Assembly: GCA_034440615.1 (NCBI GenBank)
Contig: JAOTOM010004800.1
Span: forward strand, 401,001-465,000
From: Ashinkailepas kermadecensis
Taxonomy: Eukaryota; Arthropoda; Thecostraca; Neolepadidae
Reading direction: 5' to 3'
DNA: 64,000 nt
The stretch's first letter is position 1; each line of letters starts with the position of its first letter. The position numbers were made by a program, and so were the translations under genes. The notes beneath the pieces were generated by a model. The model saw only the letters and a program-made list of their open reading frames with translations, was not told the DNA's origin and did no database searches. Of the stretch, positions 33,800 through 46,256 are shown piece after piece.

Positions 33800-35050
33800 C
33801 CGTCTCGAGGAGGGATCATTTTACGCCCCTCCTGAGGTTTTCCGCGGATAACATAAAAACGGCATGCGGCAGCGCACCGAAAATTTGCACACCTTTTCCC
33901 AAATCAATTGGCATGCTGTGTGATAATTTTGGAGTCAGGTTATCTGTGGTCAACGAGTTATTCAAGGTCAAGTGAGGTCACCTCCACAAAAAGTTCAACC
34001 AGTCGTCAAGCTTTAACGGATAAGGATATTTGATTGAAACTTTCGGCGTTTGCTTATCTTTAGGGATGCAACAAAACGCATCAGATGAATTTTTGAATTT
34101 TTCGTTTTTGATGACGTATTAGTTTTGCATATTTGCCAATTAGAGCTAAAATCGAAGGTTCTGCCTAAAGTAAGCATTTTGTTATTGTGGAGAGTTGATT
34201 GAAACAACGTTTTGTGGTCCATTTTATCGATTAGGATAAATAAACATTTAAGAAAATGGAAAATTAAAAGTTGAAAATATTTAAAGAAGATTTTTTATTT
34301 GGGGTGGCCAAACATTTTAAGGTCCTGATCGATTTCGCCTTCCTTTTCTGATTCCAAATAATTCTTGTTTTTAAAATATCCACAAAATGAACTCCCCAGA
34401 TCCAAAAACATGATGTCAGTCATGATCACATAGTCCCCCAATGATGTCACTTTTGGGGGGTAAATTTTGGGGTGATATTTTACCCTACTCGTCCAGCGCT
34501 TTCCGATGACACCACTTTCGTTTTCGTGCAACGCTTAGGTTGGAAGTTAGAGGGATCGTAAATTGACCCCCCACCCCCCACCCGGAGACGGGGTGTGAGG
34601 ATCTGACCGGAAAGAGGGGGAGGGTTAACCAAGATTTTCATTAGATCGGAGATCGGATGAGAGTGGGATGCGATTAAAGGAACATTTCATCACCCAGCGA
34701 AACATTGGGTTAGATCAAAGGATAGGAAAAATAAGTCAGATTGGCTTCCTCAAGACCGGTAGTTTTTCTTCGCCGCAAGTGGAAAAAAATTGCGGACTTG
34801 GAGGCACAATATGCTATTAATTTGTGTTTGAACCCGAAACGGCAAATGTCATGGTGGTAGTCATGCAGGTTGTCATGAAGCCTGCCATGCATTTCGCTGG
34901 AACACACATGCAGTAGCAGACAACACCAACAGCAGTTCCACGTGTGGAAACAACCCAGCAGTTCTGCTGCCGCCAGCAGTTCTGCGTGCGCGTGTGGCAG
35001 TATCCCCTGCGAAGAGCAGCCACGTGCGCGGTGGAGCCCGGACGTGAACT
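33800..35050. other. Unassigned, AT-rich then GC-rich
   Basis: No gene recognised. 34010-34420 is AT-rich. A C-rich run lies at 34568-34582. The part from 34860 is GC-richer and leads into a 48-bp array. Confidence 0.35.
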
Positions 35051-35054
35051 CGGC

Positions 35055-35245
35055 CCGGCCGGCTGAGCGCGGTGATGTGCGGCCTCGTGGCCGAGCCACG
35101 GCCCGGCCGGCTGAGCGCGGTGATGTGCGGCCTCGTGGCCGAGCCACGGCCCGGCCGGCTGAGCGCGGTGATGTGCGGCCTCGTGGCCGAGCCACGGCCC
35201 GGCCGGCTGAGCGCGGTGATGTGCGGCTCGTAGCCGAGCCACCGT
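35055..35245. repeat. 48-bp minisatellite, about four copies
   Basis: GC-rich units with cggctgagcgcggtgatgtg and cggcctcgtggccgagcca. The last unit has a deletion and a change (cggctcgtagccgag). The minus-strand frames of 180-290 codons across it depend on the 16-codon repeat and have no other support. Confidence 0.92.
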
Positions 35246-35770
35246 GCGTGAAGACGGCCTCCAGGTGAAGGAGCGGCGACGCGCGCCGATTGCGACACTG
35301 CAGCACCGGTCGGCTGCAGGTGCGGTGGCGGCCACGTCCCGCTGGGATGCCGACCCGTCCCGGACGCGGCGCAGCACGCTCCAGTCCGTTGCACGCACGC
35401 GGCAAAACGGATTGGGAGGCGCACCCGAGATGGCAGTGGCCATTTGTCTTGTGCCGGCGTGGTGCGCTAGGTGGTAGTGGGTCCGCCGAAACAGGTGAAG
35501 GGCAATTCGGAGAGGATAAAAGACACGCTCAATAAGCAGTCGTCTCCGAGAGCGGGCTCGGCATCCTCGCACGAACAAAATTATCCCTGCGACGCAGTGA
35601 GTGTAGATGCATGCGTAGATACTAGAGGGGTAATGTAGAGTTGCTTGGTGAGTGAGTGACTTGGATAGTCTGAATATCACTACCGATCTTTCGTACATAC
35701 GTGGAGGGACAGGCGAATATATTTAATGACAGGCGCCAGGTGTGTGGGTCTCTGGGATTGTGTCATAGCC
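35246..35770. other. Unassigned, GC-rich flank of the 48-bp array
   Basis: No recognised domain in any frame. A TATA-like ggataaaag (35514-35522) stands downstream of GC-rich sequence and could be a promoter remnant, but nothing confirms it. Confidence 0.3.
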
Positions 35771-35774
35771 TGGA

Positions 35775-35935
35775 AACACTGAGGCTGGGATGATGTGATG
35801 AAGGCTAGACACGTTTAAAGCTGGGATGGCGTGATAATGCTAGGCACTTTTAGGCTGGAATTACGTGATGAAGGCTAGACACATTTAAGGCTGGAATGAC
35901 GTAATCAATGTTGGACACATTTCAGGCTCGGGTAA
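35775..35935. repeat. 37-40-bp repeat, four copies
   Basis: Units of ggctgggatgatgtgatgaa type followed by ggctagacacgttta. Copies diverge by substitution (ggaattacgtg, ggaatgacgtaa). Confidence 0.8.
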
Positions 35936-36339
35936 TGTGTTTTGCTGCATATCATTGAAATCGTTTGACATGAAATAGCTGAAGGAGTCGTCGCCTCAGT
36001 ACACCGTTTATCAGATTTGGAGGGCTGCTGTTCGACGTTTCTCCAAACTGCTACTATCTGATGAAAAAGGATGACAGAGGCCACATCTAACGTCACCACA
36101 TCTATGTATGGAGGAGTATGCAGTGCCACTACAGATTGAATTCACTTCAGTTTACCGCATGTGCCCTTGCAGGCGCACATGCGTAACACACATATGTGCG
36201 TGAAACATATCGAGCCAGGAGACTCTTGAATCAGTGACGTAGCCAGGATTTGGCACAGGGGAACATCTGATGAGGGACCCGTACCTACTAAGGCCCCCCC
36301 CCACTTTTCCGAAACTCCTGGTATTTCGATCACTTTAAT

Positions 36340-37740
<1,401 letters not shown>

Positions 37741-37744
37741 CATC

Positions 37745-37952
37745 GGGCTGTGTCGGCGGGACCAGGATGTGCCGGTGATGATCAGCACCCCTCTGCTGTG
37801 TCGGCGGGACGAGGATGTGCCGGTGATGATCAGCACCCCTCTGCTGTGTCGGCGGGACGAGGATGTGCCGGTGATGATCAGCACCCCTCTGCTGTGTCGG
37901 CGGGACGAGGATGTGCCGGTGATGATCAGCACCCCTCTGCTGTGTAGCATGC
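37745..37952. repeat. 48-bp minisatellite, about four copies
   Basis: Units with tgccggtgatgatcagcacc and tgtgtcggcgggac. The copies look identical apart from the first. The frames stay open on both strands because 48 is a multiple of three. Confidence 0.95.
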
Positions 37953-38705
37953 GTGGAGCGCCGCCTCAGCTGTGTTCTAACACGACACTGGTTTTGCCCA
38001 GCGGCACGCACATCCGTGCGCGCTGCTTGTGAGTTGATCTGCCGTGTACTTATCACGATCAGCGCTCCATCATCGCCAAATCAAACCGCTGAGTGCATGC
38101 ATATCAATTGAGTGTCATGTACTGTGGAGTGCAGAGTAAAACTGTCGGGAGCTGTTACTGAGCTTGGAACAACACCGAATATTTTACAGTTCGATAGCTG
38201 TTCTCGCCAATTGTTCAGTTGTAGTCATCGACTAGGACAACGCCACCGGCTAAGAGACCCCAGCTCGCTACAGCCGGGAGCAGGCGGGCACCCGAGTAGC
38301 AGCTGGCACTGGGTGGAGCCTCAGCCTAACCGGGTGAACCCCAAACTTCCAGCGACTTTTTGGGCGGTTTTTGCTCCCACCCACTCTCAAGGATGGAAGA
38401 TAAGATATAGCCGCAGCTGAGCAGAGATTATCACGCTCTGTGCACTACTTAATGTACATCTATGTGGCCCATGGGCGAGCAGCGACAACTTCTCATCTAT
38501 GTGGCCCATGGCAGAGTGGCGACAACTTCTCTATTAGAAGGCAATGTGCCCGCTGGATCTGAGCAGTACGGGTAGGCAATCGCGGGGTGGACATATGGCT
38601 TACCACAAGGCCAAACATCTGATAGTTTCGGCATCGACAGGGTTGAGAAAACGAAAAAAAAAGTGCAGTCTATCGTCCCTATTAAAGAGGATGAAACAGC
38701 TCTCC
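37953..38705. other. Unassigned sequence
   Basis: No gene recognised. A short duplication around atctatgtggcccatgg occurs at 38458-38510. Confidence 0.35.
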
Positions 38706-38965
38706 ACTCTATTCCGCTGACACCGTAAACGGCTCTCCATTGTCCTCAGCTGGGACCATAAACGGCTCTCTATTGTACTCAGCTGGGACAGTAAACGGCT
38801 CTCCACTGTACCCAGCTGGTACAGTAAACGGCTCTCCACTGTATCCAGCTGGGACAGTAAACGGCTCTCCATTGTACTCAGCTGGTGCCGTAAACGGCTC
38901 TCCACTGCACTCCGCTGGGGAAGTAAGCGGCTCTCCACTGTGTAGTCAGCTGGGACTTTCATTTC
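38706..38965. repeat. 33-bp minisatellite, about eight copies
   Basis: Units with gtaaacggctctccactgta and cagctgggaca. Variants at gacc/gaca and attg/actg are scattered. Confidence 0.92.
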
Positions 38966-39505
38966 CGCAGTCAGCCCAGTTACAATGGCTTTTATCAGCC
39001 CTGATGGACACGGACTATTGGTGCACCGAAACTAACAAGTAGGTCTGTCTGGTCGGCGCCCAGGTAAAAGAGGCAGTGGAAGTGCATACATCGCGCAGCA
39101 CCGGACGTTGCACAGCCGGCTGTAGCGTGTCCAGTTACGACAGTGAGAACGAGGCAGCAGGAATGCAGAGCGTGGGATCGAGTCGAAGATTTGCCGGGCA
39201 GAAGAAGGCAAAATGTGGAGCGATAAAATATTGGCCACTTCACTAGCCTACTTCTCAGGAGATGAAAGTTGAGGTGAAGTCGAGGTAAGATATGCCTCTC
39301 GACGGACGACTGTCAACGCTTACATATGTATTCCACTGTAAAATGATCCGGTTCGATTTTTCATTTTTCAATACCAGTAGCGTAGATGAGCATTCAAGCA
39401 TGTACCCATGTGTCCTAAACAGGAAAGTGAAGTCCAGAAAATATAGATACCAGATAATCGAACTCCTGCACGTTAGAATATATAAGGCAACATAGGTCGT
39501 GCCCG
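38966..39505. other. Unassigned sequence
   Basis: No gene or tandem repeat recognised between the 33-bp array and the second GGGCCC-rich repeat. Confidence 0.35.
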
Positions 39506-39509
39506 CAAG

Positions 39510-40225
39510 GCTCCTCAAAACGTAGACGCGTGGGACCGCAGAGGACCCCTGGGCTGACGTGAAGGGCCTTGAACCGACACGAATAGACTCTGGACCGACG
39601 AAAGGGAGAGGGTTTCGGGCCGATGAAGAGGGCCCCGAATCAACGGAGATTGCTCGCGGGCAGATGCTGAGGGCCCCGGGCTGGGCCAACACGAAGGGAT
39701 TCTAGGTCGACGGATGGGCCCCGGATCGTCGGACGGGCCCCCGGGCTGACGGAGAGGACCTCGAGCGAATATTAAGGTCTCCTGGGTTGACTGCGGAGCT
39801 CAAGCCGGAGAAAGAGCCCCTGACCTGATGGAGGAGGCACGAACGTAAAGAGCCCCTGACCTGATGGAGGAGGCACGAACGTAAAGAGCCCCTGACCTGA
39901 TGGAGGAGGCACGAACGTAAAGAGCCCCTGACCTGATGGAGGAGGCACGAACGTAAATGGGCCTCCGACTGACGGAAAATGTCCTGGGTCGTTAAAGAGG
40001 GCCCGAGGACGGTGGGCCGTCCGAAAGGGTCTCCAGCCGATGTGAATGGCCTCTGGGCCGACGAAAAGGGCCCAAGCCGTTCAAGGGTCCTTGGCCATCT
40101 CCAGCAGCCACGACCGTCCCAGCGATGGCGGATGACATAGCCCAGCGGTAGCTGAGATGACGAGCACTTGAGCGATACCACTCTGCCTCGCCTTGGACCG
40201 GAGTGGCACACGTCAAGTAAACAAT
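39510..40225 (+). repeat. Interspersed GGGCCC-rich repeat, copy 2
   Basis: Degenerate gggccccgggctgacgg units are followed by the tail with ccagcagccacgac, cccagcgatggcgga and gcccagcggtagctgagatg (40095-40160). Landmarks in the same order as copy 1 (22948-24200) include ctgacctgatgg, aaatgggcctccg and gggtcgttaa. This copy has gained a local four-fold expansion of a 36-bp segment (39810-39955, core cctgacctgatggaggaggc) that is single in copy 1. It runs directly into a TA microsatellite. Confidence 0.65.
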
Positions 40226-40241
40226 AACACCAATTTGCAGG

Positions 40242-40242
<1 letters not shown>

Positions 40243-40296
<54 letters not shown>

Positions 40297-40323
40297 CATA
40301 TATACATATATACATATGTATAA

Positions 40324-40389
<66 letters not shown>

Positions 40390-40407
40390 ACATATATACA
40401 ATACATA

Positions 40408-40503
<96 letters not shown>
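40243..40503. repeat. TA and TG microsatellite
   Basis: About 230 bases of (ta) with several acata and gtata interruptions, ending in about 15 (tg) units. It follows directly on the tail of the GGGCCC-rich repeat. Copy 1 has an A/T-rich stretch in the same place. Confidence 0.96.
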
Positions 40504-40504
<1 letters not shown>

Positions 40505-40724
40505 ATTGGGACCATTTGAAGACAAAGTGCCCCAGATTCCTGTAATTCAGCGTAATTAGATCACATGGGTATGGCAGGGCACTCACCTACCTATTAATGG
40601 GCAAGGAAATAAAACCGAGCAGTTTCGTTTGGAGGGCTAAGTAGGGAAGGCTGCTCAGATAACCGCTGCTACTCCCCCACCCCATCCCCACCCTCCTGGA
40701 CCAAATGCTGGCCACGCCACTGCT

Positions 40725-41215
40725 AAGGGCACATCAAAGTTTATCTGTGAGCATTTCAGCCCGCGAGAAAGCACTATAAAGCCAGCAAGGGGCACTTTAA
40801 AGAATTGCAGGGGCCTTTCGCTTTGCTTAGAAGCACTTTGAGCTGATATTCCCAACTTCCGCCTTAGTCGTCCAATGGACAATCTGAACTACCAGAAGGC
40901 CACAGTGAGCTATCAAAGGAGCATTCGAAGGTTTCAGACTCCGAGCTTGGTTGAGGTCAACTTAACCTGCCAAGTCAAACTTAAGTCTGAGGGAACTTCG
41001 ACCGAAGAAAAGGGCACTGTAGCCTCATCATGGGCCACGTTGAGCAGTAGAAGGAATATTCGTCGTTGTTGAAAGGCACTCTAAGCTATCAAGGGCATCC
41101 GTGATATTCCCAAGTGTTGCCCTAACCGTCCAATTGGCAGTCTGAGCTGCCAGAAGGGCACATTGAGTCGTCAAAGGGTAATTTGAAGGTTTCGTGAGGG
41201 TTTAGACCATCATGA
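40725..41215. repeat. Degenerate 258-bp duplication with inner GGGCAC repeats
   Basis: Segments beginning gatattcccaa at 40845 and 41103 match over about 110 bases, a period of 258. Within them, words of aaagggcac..tgagc type recur at shorter spacing, suggesting an older minisatellite of about 40 bp that was later duplicated as a block. Confidence 0.6.
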
Positions 41216-41394
41216 CTTGTCCGATCGACAAATTGACCTGCAATGGACGCATCTATTGCTGCGGGAGGAAGAGATCGAAGGCCTGCATTTTTCTCTTCGT
41301 CAGGACCACCTTGATTTACGAATGGATAATCCTGACCTGCGAAAAGTATGTTTTTTCTTCGGTGCCCCCGAGTAAAGCAAAATTGTTAGCGCCT

Positions 41395-41632
41395 GGGGGT
41401 ACTTGGGAGGACCTGGTGACACTTGAGAGGGACTGGGTACACTTGGGAGGGACTGGGGACACTTGGAAGGGATTTCTGACACTTGAGAGGGACTGGGTAC
41501 ACCTGGGAGGGACTGGTGACACTTGGAAGGAACTGGGTACACACGGGAGGGACTGGGTACACTCGGGAGGGACTGGGTACACCTGGGAGAGACTGGGTAC
41601 ACTTGAGAGGGACTGGAGGCATTTGGACCCCA
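41395..41632. repeat. 20-bp minisatellite, about 11 copies
   Basis: Unit gggtacacttgggagggact with gggtgac, gggacac and acctggg variants. It lies directly upstream of a LINE relic. Confidence 0.92.
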
Positions 41633-41659
41633 GTTCTTCCTATACAAAATGTGTTAGTC

Positions 41660-42185
41660 CCTGGGTTATGATAGAACGCCACATTACCACACCCACTATC
41701 GTCTGCACCGACTCACGCTCCTCCATTGACGTCATCGCAGCCATGCACATTGCCACTCACACTACACTCCACGCTATCCGACACATCTACCATGACAACG
41801 AGCGAGCGAGCGAGCGGACGGCCTTGCACGTGAGAAAATCGACCTCCTCCCACCCACCGCCTCCCAGTGCCCCCCGCCCCCGGTCAACTCCTCTCCGGTG
41901 ACCTCGTTTTTACCGCTGGGTCACATAAATTTAACACACAATTGTATTTTTCTCCTATTACGCTACCCTCTACTTTGTACCACATGTGGTGTCCACACTT
42001 AAGTCGCGCACATTCTGCTTGTCCAGCATGCGTATACTCCACACCGTCGATCCATTTTCCAGTATTTATCCAAAAATTGCACGCCAATGTCGCTACGAGC
42101 TCTTCTCGGGGATGAGCACCCGGTGCTCCACGAACTACATCTCACTTTTTATATAGCACGAAACTGGACCAATTGATCTGATTTG
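41660..42185 (+). pseudogene. I-like LINE 3' relic (RNase H end and zinc knuckle)
   Basis: On the plus strand, TIVCTDSRSSIDVI followed by THTTLHAIRHIYHD (about 41697-41800) matches the third RNase H motif region of I-type LINEs. After a GAGC expansion and an apparent internal loss of the PSH region, another stretch reads GHINLTHNCIF, CTTCGVHT, VAHILLVQHAYTPHRR and MSLRALLGDEHPVLHELH (41920-42150). That second stretch matches, block for block, the C-terminal knuckle of the LINE at 16924-17222, although the pair is clearly diverged. A stop follows CGVHT, and frames change. A different sub-family from the 17-kb copy is likely. Confidence 0.65.
41800..41818. repeat. GAGC expansion in the LINE relic
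   Basis: A short cgagcgagcgagcgagcgg run interrupts the former RNase H coding sequence. Confidence 0.85.
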
Positions 42186-42189
42186 ATTT

Positions 42190-43090
42190 GCTTTGATCTA
42201 AATTGATTTCATGTAAAGCTACAAGTCAATTACATGCTACCATCCTCTCCAGCTTCGTATGACACACACACACACGCACATTTAGGTTATTTCCAAATCG
42301 GTAGGAAGGGACCGATTGAATTTGTAAAAAATGGACGATTACCCCATATATTCCTCTTGTTTTTTTACTTTCGGTTTTTCCAAGCAGCTTGGCTTTTCTC
42401 CCTTCGGGTTTTTCCAAGCTATAACTTAACATACGCCTACACAGCCAAGGTTGGGCTCGGACGCCTACGGCTCGCCCTGGGCACCGGGCCTCTGTTTCGC
42501 TTTCAGGTCGCAGGTAGTTTGTTTCTCCTGAATACCATGTATGTTCCCTCTCCTCTGCGCCACTTTCCTCGTTCTCCGGCGTCCCTCTTCCTCCTTCTCC
42601 TGCTTGCCCGAAATGGGATGCCACGTAAGCCGGTCTACCGTAACTTTTCATTGACGTACTCACTCTCTAACGGTTGGCACTTTGTCACTACTAAAAATAA
42701 TAAAACTGTCCTTGGATGCGCCACACGCCAAATGCATTGTGATCTTCGAGACTAGGATGTCGTAGTGACTTCAACGTAATCCGATCTTTGCTGAAGCATA
42801 CAATCTTCATGTGACCATGAACATCTGTAGAGGACGTTTGTTCGGTTCAGTGGACTCGACTTCACGGAGAGGTTGTTTTTCATCACGAGATTACCTATCT
42901 CGTTTTTTGTGTGTAAATTACCAGCCTGATGATGTCGTTTGACTGGCAGGTGTCACTTTTTGCTGAATTGTTTGTTTGAGAACAAGATCCCCAGTATTAT
43001 AGGCTGTGCTCACCTGGTTCCGGTAGAACGACAGAATCCTGTTTTGTTGGTATGCTTGTTTTTTAGTTAGATAAATTCAGTCTGAATTAT
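42190..43090. other. Unassigned sequence
   Basis: The left end may be 3' untranslated sequence of the LINE relic (repeated ttgatttg/tttgat words at 42174-42215). The 173-codon plus frame (42234-42755) has no recognisable domain. Confidence 0.35.
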
Positions 43091-43096
43091 TGCTGG

Positions 43097-43164
43097 GGTG
43101 GCTTTTTAGGGCCAGGGTTCTATGCCAAGCAGAGTTTATTGCGTGAACCCTGGCCAGACCACCC
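43097..43164. repeat. Two-part stem-loop
   Basis: Inner arms gccagggttc (43111-43120) and gaaccctggc (43145-43154) are perfect complements around a 24-base loop. Outer words gggtgg (43097-43102) and ccaccc (43159-43164) pair as well. It lies at the probable 3' side of a minus-strand tRNA-derived SINE-like sequence, so it may be part of that element's body. Confidence 0.65.
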
Positions 43165-43400
43165 GATCTGCGAATTCCAGTTCAACAGCATGATTTTGAT
43201 CGAGGGTTTAGCGTGCCGTCAATACACCGACACTGCCAGCACGGCGACGCGTTCCCGGCCTAATCGGGCCAGCTGCCAACTGACCCTCCCGGCCGGGGAC
43301 TAAATGGGAGCGCAAGGAGCAAATCGAACCCTGCCTTATCAGGACAGGACAGACCAGTTCAAGCCGGCGCTCTGACCAACTGCTCCACCAGCGCACCAAA
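43165..43400 (-). repeat. tRNA-derived SINE-like sequence
   Basis: On the minus strand, the segment 43395 down to 43320 starts GGTGCGCTGGTGGAGCAGTT and continues ggtcagagcgcc, which resembles a tRNA 5' half with the A box of RNA polymerase III. About 45 bases further is GGGTTCGATT, a good B box. The cloverleaf does not close (poor T and anticodon stems), so this is not a functional tRNA. The spacing of A and B boxes and the non-tRNA body that follows fit a SINE. Its 3' end is not defined. Confidence 0.5.
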
Positions 43401-43512
43401 CGGCAGTCAAACAGCATTCGATTGCTGTTAACCAATTGATGATGGGGAACGGTTACATTCATTTGGCAATCATCGAAAGAGAACTGGAATCAGGATTGCA
43501 AATTATACAATA

Positions 43513-43555
43513 AATCCCAATAAGTCCCAATAAATCCCAATAAATACAATAATTA
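43513..43555. repeat. aataaatccc/aataagtccc short repeat
   Basis: About four units of 10 bases (tcccaataaa). Confidence 0.75.
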
Positions 43556-43719
43556 CAATGAATACAACCCCAGTCATCCGTGGTGATGACCTGGAGCTAC
43601 CTCGTCACGACTGGCTTGCATGCAATCGGTGTTGTAGACGACGAGGACAAACAGCAACCACAGAACATACAATGGTGACATTGTTAATTTGATCTGATAT
43701 AGCATTTGTTAATGACATG

Positions 43720-43738
43720 TAGGGATGTCGATCCCGGG
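43720..43738 (+). repeat. hAT left terminal inverted repeat
   Basis: tagggatgtcgatcccggg, identical to the complement of 46681-46699. Subterminal cccgggat-type words follow to about 43810. Confidence 0.93.
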
Positions 43739-44252
43739 CCGTTTTCCCAATCCCGGGATTTCGGGATCTTCCGGAAAAAAATACCGGGATTTCCCGGGAT
43801 CCCGGGATTCATATATTCGCTCTAATAATCCAAGGTATTCCGATCAGAATTTCGACTCATGACGTCCAGATGCGCCATGCAAACGCCTTTTATCCATTTG
43901 ACAATCGAGTGATCATTCACACATTCACATTTAGTTACGATATGCGCGGAGTAACTCCCTGAAGCACCTGAAATGCATCGCGAAAACCACACCTTCAGTG
44001 GAGTAACAATACTCCATCAATAGACTGGATGTTCTACGCCGTTTGTTGTTTGATAATTGCCTACCCAGCGTCGGGTATTCAAACAGGCGATCTCGATCAT
44101 TTTTCCTCGCCTTCAGAAAAAGGGATACTCACAGGATCAAATGATGTACATGTATTACTCGATTAACATAAGACTGTTCCATGCGATGCACTCGCACAAC
44201 AATAAGTATACTCGACTGCTAAGCGGAATCGAATAAGCATGTTGCCAAGCTT

Positions 44253-46256
44253 TTACCTATAGTGACATTTTAAGAAGCACAGGGCATCAACTGTATCGTC
44301 ATTCAGACGGGAACGTTCCTTTGTCACTATGTTACCTACAGTTGAGAACGCTCGCTCAGATTCGACGCTCGTGGCGACAATGCCTTTGAGCCACTTATAG
44401 GCCATGCTGGCGAGCGGTCCTTTCCCAGAAACTGGAAGATTTTCCAGTTCTTTTTTCACTGCCTTTGAAAGCTGGGGTCTTCCAAGCTGTCCCGGTGCGC
44501 CAGGCACACGACTTTTCGCCGCCGTTTCCAGCGCGCGTTGCAGCTGCTGCTGCAGAGTCGGCTCCGGCGCGGACTGCTCGACACCCTCACTCTCACTGTC
44601 AGACACAGCATCACCGATCCTTTCCCCACTCATCCGTTGTATCATACGAGTTATGTACTCATCTACTTCTCTCCGAGTGGCCTGCGGGAATATCTCCCTT
44701 TCTGCCTTGTCTTGAGGCAGCAAGTCGTTATGCAGCGCCTGCAAGACTGCAGCCGCCTTAGAGCGACGCTGACGAATCCTCAGCGTCAAATCATCGTAGA
44801 ACCTCTTTGCCAGCTGGCCGCCTTCCTTTTCCAGGGAGCTGAGCACAAACTTTAGAGCAGCTTCGGCTTCTAACAGTCCACTGTCTCTGCGGCACAGGGC
44901 TTCTGCCCCCAACTTTACGATGTTGGGGCACCGAACAATCTCCCGCACCATGTCGAGCTCCCGATCACTGGTCATCTGCACTTTCTTGTCACCTATGTCA
45001 ATAATTGCTTTGTGCACTGCGCTTTTTAGTGTAGTAAATCGTTCCAGCATTGCAAACAAACTGTTCCACCTCGTTTTGCAATCAAGAATTAGCATCACCT
45101 GCTTACCTTGTTCTTCCGTCACGTACTTTTGAAGCACTTCGTTTCGCACGGGCGATTTTCGAAACCATCGCACAATTCTCCGGACGCTTCGAACCGCTTC
45201 GGCTCGTGAGCCCTGCAGCTCATTGTAATCCTCGACCCCAACGACGTCATCCTCCCCGATGTCATCTTCATCCGATCCATCCGTAGGTGACTCCGTATCT
45301 GGTGACGCACAGGCGTCACGAGCCTCACTGGTTGTCTTAGCTCCGCCGTCACTCGTGTATAAAACATCAATTACCGCAAGATGCACGCCATGTGCAAAGC
45401 ACAGCTGGTGCTCGCACGGCAAACTTCTTCCGAACTTCACCATGACGGATGCGCCGTCGGTGGTGACACATGTCACGTGCAGGTTGAGGTCGAGGTCAAA
45501 CTCAGTTAATTTGACCTTCAGCAGGTCCATGCATTTCTCCGCTGGCATAGAGCCATGACACCGAACCACACCGAGGCCCCACACCTTTGCACCAGAGTGC
45601 ACGTTCACGCTCATATATCTTCGATTCCTGAGAGACGTATATTCGTCGATTGTGAGAGAGAACCTCGTGCCTTGCGTTATTTCATCTGTCAGCTTTTGTT
45701 TTACCTGACATTTGATCCTGGCACAGTGCCTCATGACACGATTTCGGATTGCCTCGTGACCGGTTGGTATATTTTTAAACCCTTTGGCAGCCATAAGGTT
45801 GCGCAAGTCCGGTGAAGTGCAAAAAACACTGAACGGAATCCCGTCCCTGCCGCACAATCTTGCCAGCATGGAGTCCAAATCATCCTCAGCGTTGGGTGAA
45901 AAGTATCTGTCCAGGGTCCTGGTCCTTTTTGCAGCAGGCTGTGGCTGGTCTGAGTTCGAATCGTCTTGAGACGCTCCATCCTTCGATGAACCGGCGTACC
46001 GATCTGGATGCTGGCTCTTTACGTGGGTGTGAAGGCCTTTTGTGGATCCACCCGAAATCTTCAGCACCTTTCTACAGTAACGGCACTTGGCACTTTGGCT
46101 GGTTGTCTCACGCAGAAAATGCTCCCAAACAGCACTCCCCTTAAACACGACGAAGTCCGACATCTCGCCGCTTACACGACTGCTAGGACACTGAGCTTCT
46201 CCACCAAGCCTCACGCTCACATCGTCCGGTGTCTTGTTGCGCCGCGCTGGTATCAT
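44253..46256 (-). CDS. hAT transposase with BED zinc finger
   Basis: An uninterrupted 667-codon frame. Residues 32-87 form a BED finger (SDFVVFKGSAVWEHFL, then C58-x2-C61 and H78-x4-H83). The catalytic core shows FSLTIDEYTS (D204), VTCVTTDGASVM (D267) with LCFAHGVHLAVIDVLY after it, an insertion domain with a conserved RWNSLFAMLERF block, and the C-terminal dimerisation segment WLKGIVATSVESERAFSTVG (E634), then RSRLNDDTVDALCFLKCHY. All three DDE acidic residues are present, so the enzyme could be active in cut-and-paste transposition. Two starts are possible: the first ATG (46256), or Met32 just before the finger (46163), which fits the usual hAT N-terminus better. I saw no intron signature. 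Confidence 0.93.
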   Translation of the reverse strand: MIPARRNKTPDDVSVRLGGEAQCPSSRVSGEMSDFVVFKGSAVWEHFLRETTSQSAKCRYCRKVLKISGGSTKGLHTHVKSQHPDRYAGSSKDGASQDDSNSDQPQPAAKRTRTLDRYFSPNAEDDLDSMLARLCGRDGIPFSVFCTSPDLRNLMAAKGFKNIPTGHEAIRNRVMRHCARIKCQVKQKLTDEITQGTRFSLTIDEYTSLRNRRYMSVNVHSGAKVWGLGVVRCHGSMPAEKCMDLLKVKLTEFDLDLNLHVTCVTTDGASVMVKFGRSLPCEHQLCFAHGVHLAVIDVLYTSDGGAKTTSEARDACASPDTESPTDGSDEDDIGEDDVVGVEDYNELQGSRAEAVRSVRRIVRWFRKSPVRNEVLQKYVTEEQGKQVMLILDCKTRWNSLFAMLERFTTLKSAVHKAIIDIGDKKVQMTSDRELDMVREIVRCPNIVKLGAEALCRRDSGLLEAEAALKFVLSSLEKEGGQLAKRFYDDLTLRIRQRRSKAAAVLQALHNDLLPQDKAEREIFPQATRREVDEYITRMIQRMSGERIGDAVSDSESEGVEQSAPEPTLQQQLQRALETAAKSRVPGAPGQLGRPQLSKAVKKELENLPVSGKGPLASMAYKWLKGIVATSVESERAFSTVGNIVTKERSRLNDDTVDALCFLKCHYR

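Noticed and set aside
34710..35698. Minus frames of 183-293 codons at 35 kb
   Set aside because: Open mainly because of the 48-bp GC-rich array. The flanking parts show no domain.
42234..42755. 173-codon plus frame as a membrane protein
   Set aside because: Hydrophobic residues come from T-rich DNA. No conserved motif, and a LINE relic lies directly upstream.
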